The translations under genes were made by a program, and so were the position numbers. Shown piece after piece: positions 6,127-6,384 of a stretch of 6,384 nucleotides of DNA. The DNA is taken from the NCBI GenBank assembly GCA_945861235.1, contig CAMATV010000196.1, positions 1 through 6,384 on the forward strand, in the 5' to 3' direction. A model generated the notes under the pieces. It had not been told where the DNA came from and did no database searches. It was given only the letters and a program-made list of their open reading frames with translations. Within the stretch, counting starts at the first letter, position 1; each line of letters begins with the position of its first letter. Source of the DNA: Opitutus sp. GAS368. GTDB lineage: Bacteria > Verrucomicrobiota > Verrucomicrobiia > Opitutales > Opitutaceae.

Positions 6127-6244
6127 GGAGCACGAAACTTGGCGTGACGGAGTCTGGCGGCAAGCTGTTGCTCCTATCCTCGGCGGCGACCAAGCAGCGG
6201 CGCGTCAGCTGGGGTTTTCTGTATCAATAAATGCGATGCAACAT

Positions 6245-6283
6245 CGGTGTTGGCATCGGCTTTCACCCGAACGCCAGACACCG
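6245..6283. repeat. Imperfect hairpin upstream of mtnA
   Basis: CGGTGT-TGGC (6245-6254) pairs with GCCA-g-ACACCG (6273-6283): ten base pairs with one bulged G and an 18-base loop. It lies about 120 bases before the mtnA start. It could be part of an mtnA leader, the end of an unseen gene to the right, or a dispersed repeat. No T-run follows on either strand. Confidence 0.4.
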
Positions 6284-6340
6284 AAGCAACGGCATCTTTG
6301 GCGTGCGTGGCTAGTCCTGAGCCAAGCGATGCAGTCGGAT

Positions 6341-6363
6341 GTAGGCAGCGAGCTTGCTCGCGC
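6341..6363. repeat. REP-like palindromic element
   Basis: GCGAGC-TT-GCTCGC (6348-6361) is a perfect 6-bp stem with a two-base centre, preceded by GTAGGCA. This is the general form of dispersed extragenic palindromes such as GGGAGCGAGCTTGCTCGC in pseudomonads. Only one copy is in the window, so its repeat nature rests on resemblance. Confidence 0.4.
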
Positions 6364-6384
6364 TCGGGGAAGCGCCCGCAAGCG

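Noticed and set aside
6127..6384. SAM riboswitch upstream of mtnA
   Set aside because: No recognisable SAM aptamer core is visible; only two unrelated hairpins are seen.

Overview
The window is GC-rich bacterial DNA. Its three best-supported genes (a tRNA-Asn, a secreted DUF3500-family protein and methylthioribose-1-phosphate isomerase MtnA) all lie on the minus strand in the right two thirds. The small integrase-arm-like ORF beside the tRNA, the DUF3500 protein and the high G+C would suit an Opitutaceae-like member of Verrucomicrobiota. That placement is inference from general style; nothing here fixes the taxonomy.

Layout. Bases 1-775 carry no credible protein. They are G/A-rich on the plus strand and packed with short perfect or near-perfect hairpins and a recurring 8-mer, running off the left edge. 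This looks like part of a large structured RNA or structured DNA element. It ends near a GC hairpin followed by two T-runs (754-803) and a 14-bp palindrome (802-815). A plus-strand gene for a zinc-ribbon protein follows (899-1693). It is met tail to tail by a small minus-strand zinc-finger protein gene (1771-2106). Between them lie two small hairpins (1706-1742).

Bases 2107-2656 hold no convincing gene, only a possible promoter for the zinc-finger gene. tRNA-Asn(GTT), with encoded CCA, lies at 2690-2764 on the minus strand and is followed directly by a 12-bp perfect stem-loop terminator. Upstream of it (3059-3319, minus) is an 86-aa ORF resembling the N-terminal arm-binding segment of tyrosine recombinases, without a catalytic domain. 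A very strong minus-strand terminator (3361-3398) follows a 290-base non-coding stretch that may encode a small RNA or be the long 3' UTR of the DUF3500 gene.

The right side holds the DUF3500 gene (3690-4718, minus) and mtnA (5023-6126, minus), separated by a 304-base gap. They share a strand, but the gap argues against tight coupling. MtnA acts in the methionine salvage pathway; the DUF3500 protein is an exported protein of unknown function. The right end (6127-6384) is non-coding and has an imperfect 10-bp hairpin and a REP-like GCGAGC-TT-GCTCGC hairpin.

The most interesting element is the structured purine-rich block at the left edge, next to two uncharacterised zinc-binding proteins. The second is the possible small RNA at 3361-3585.
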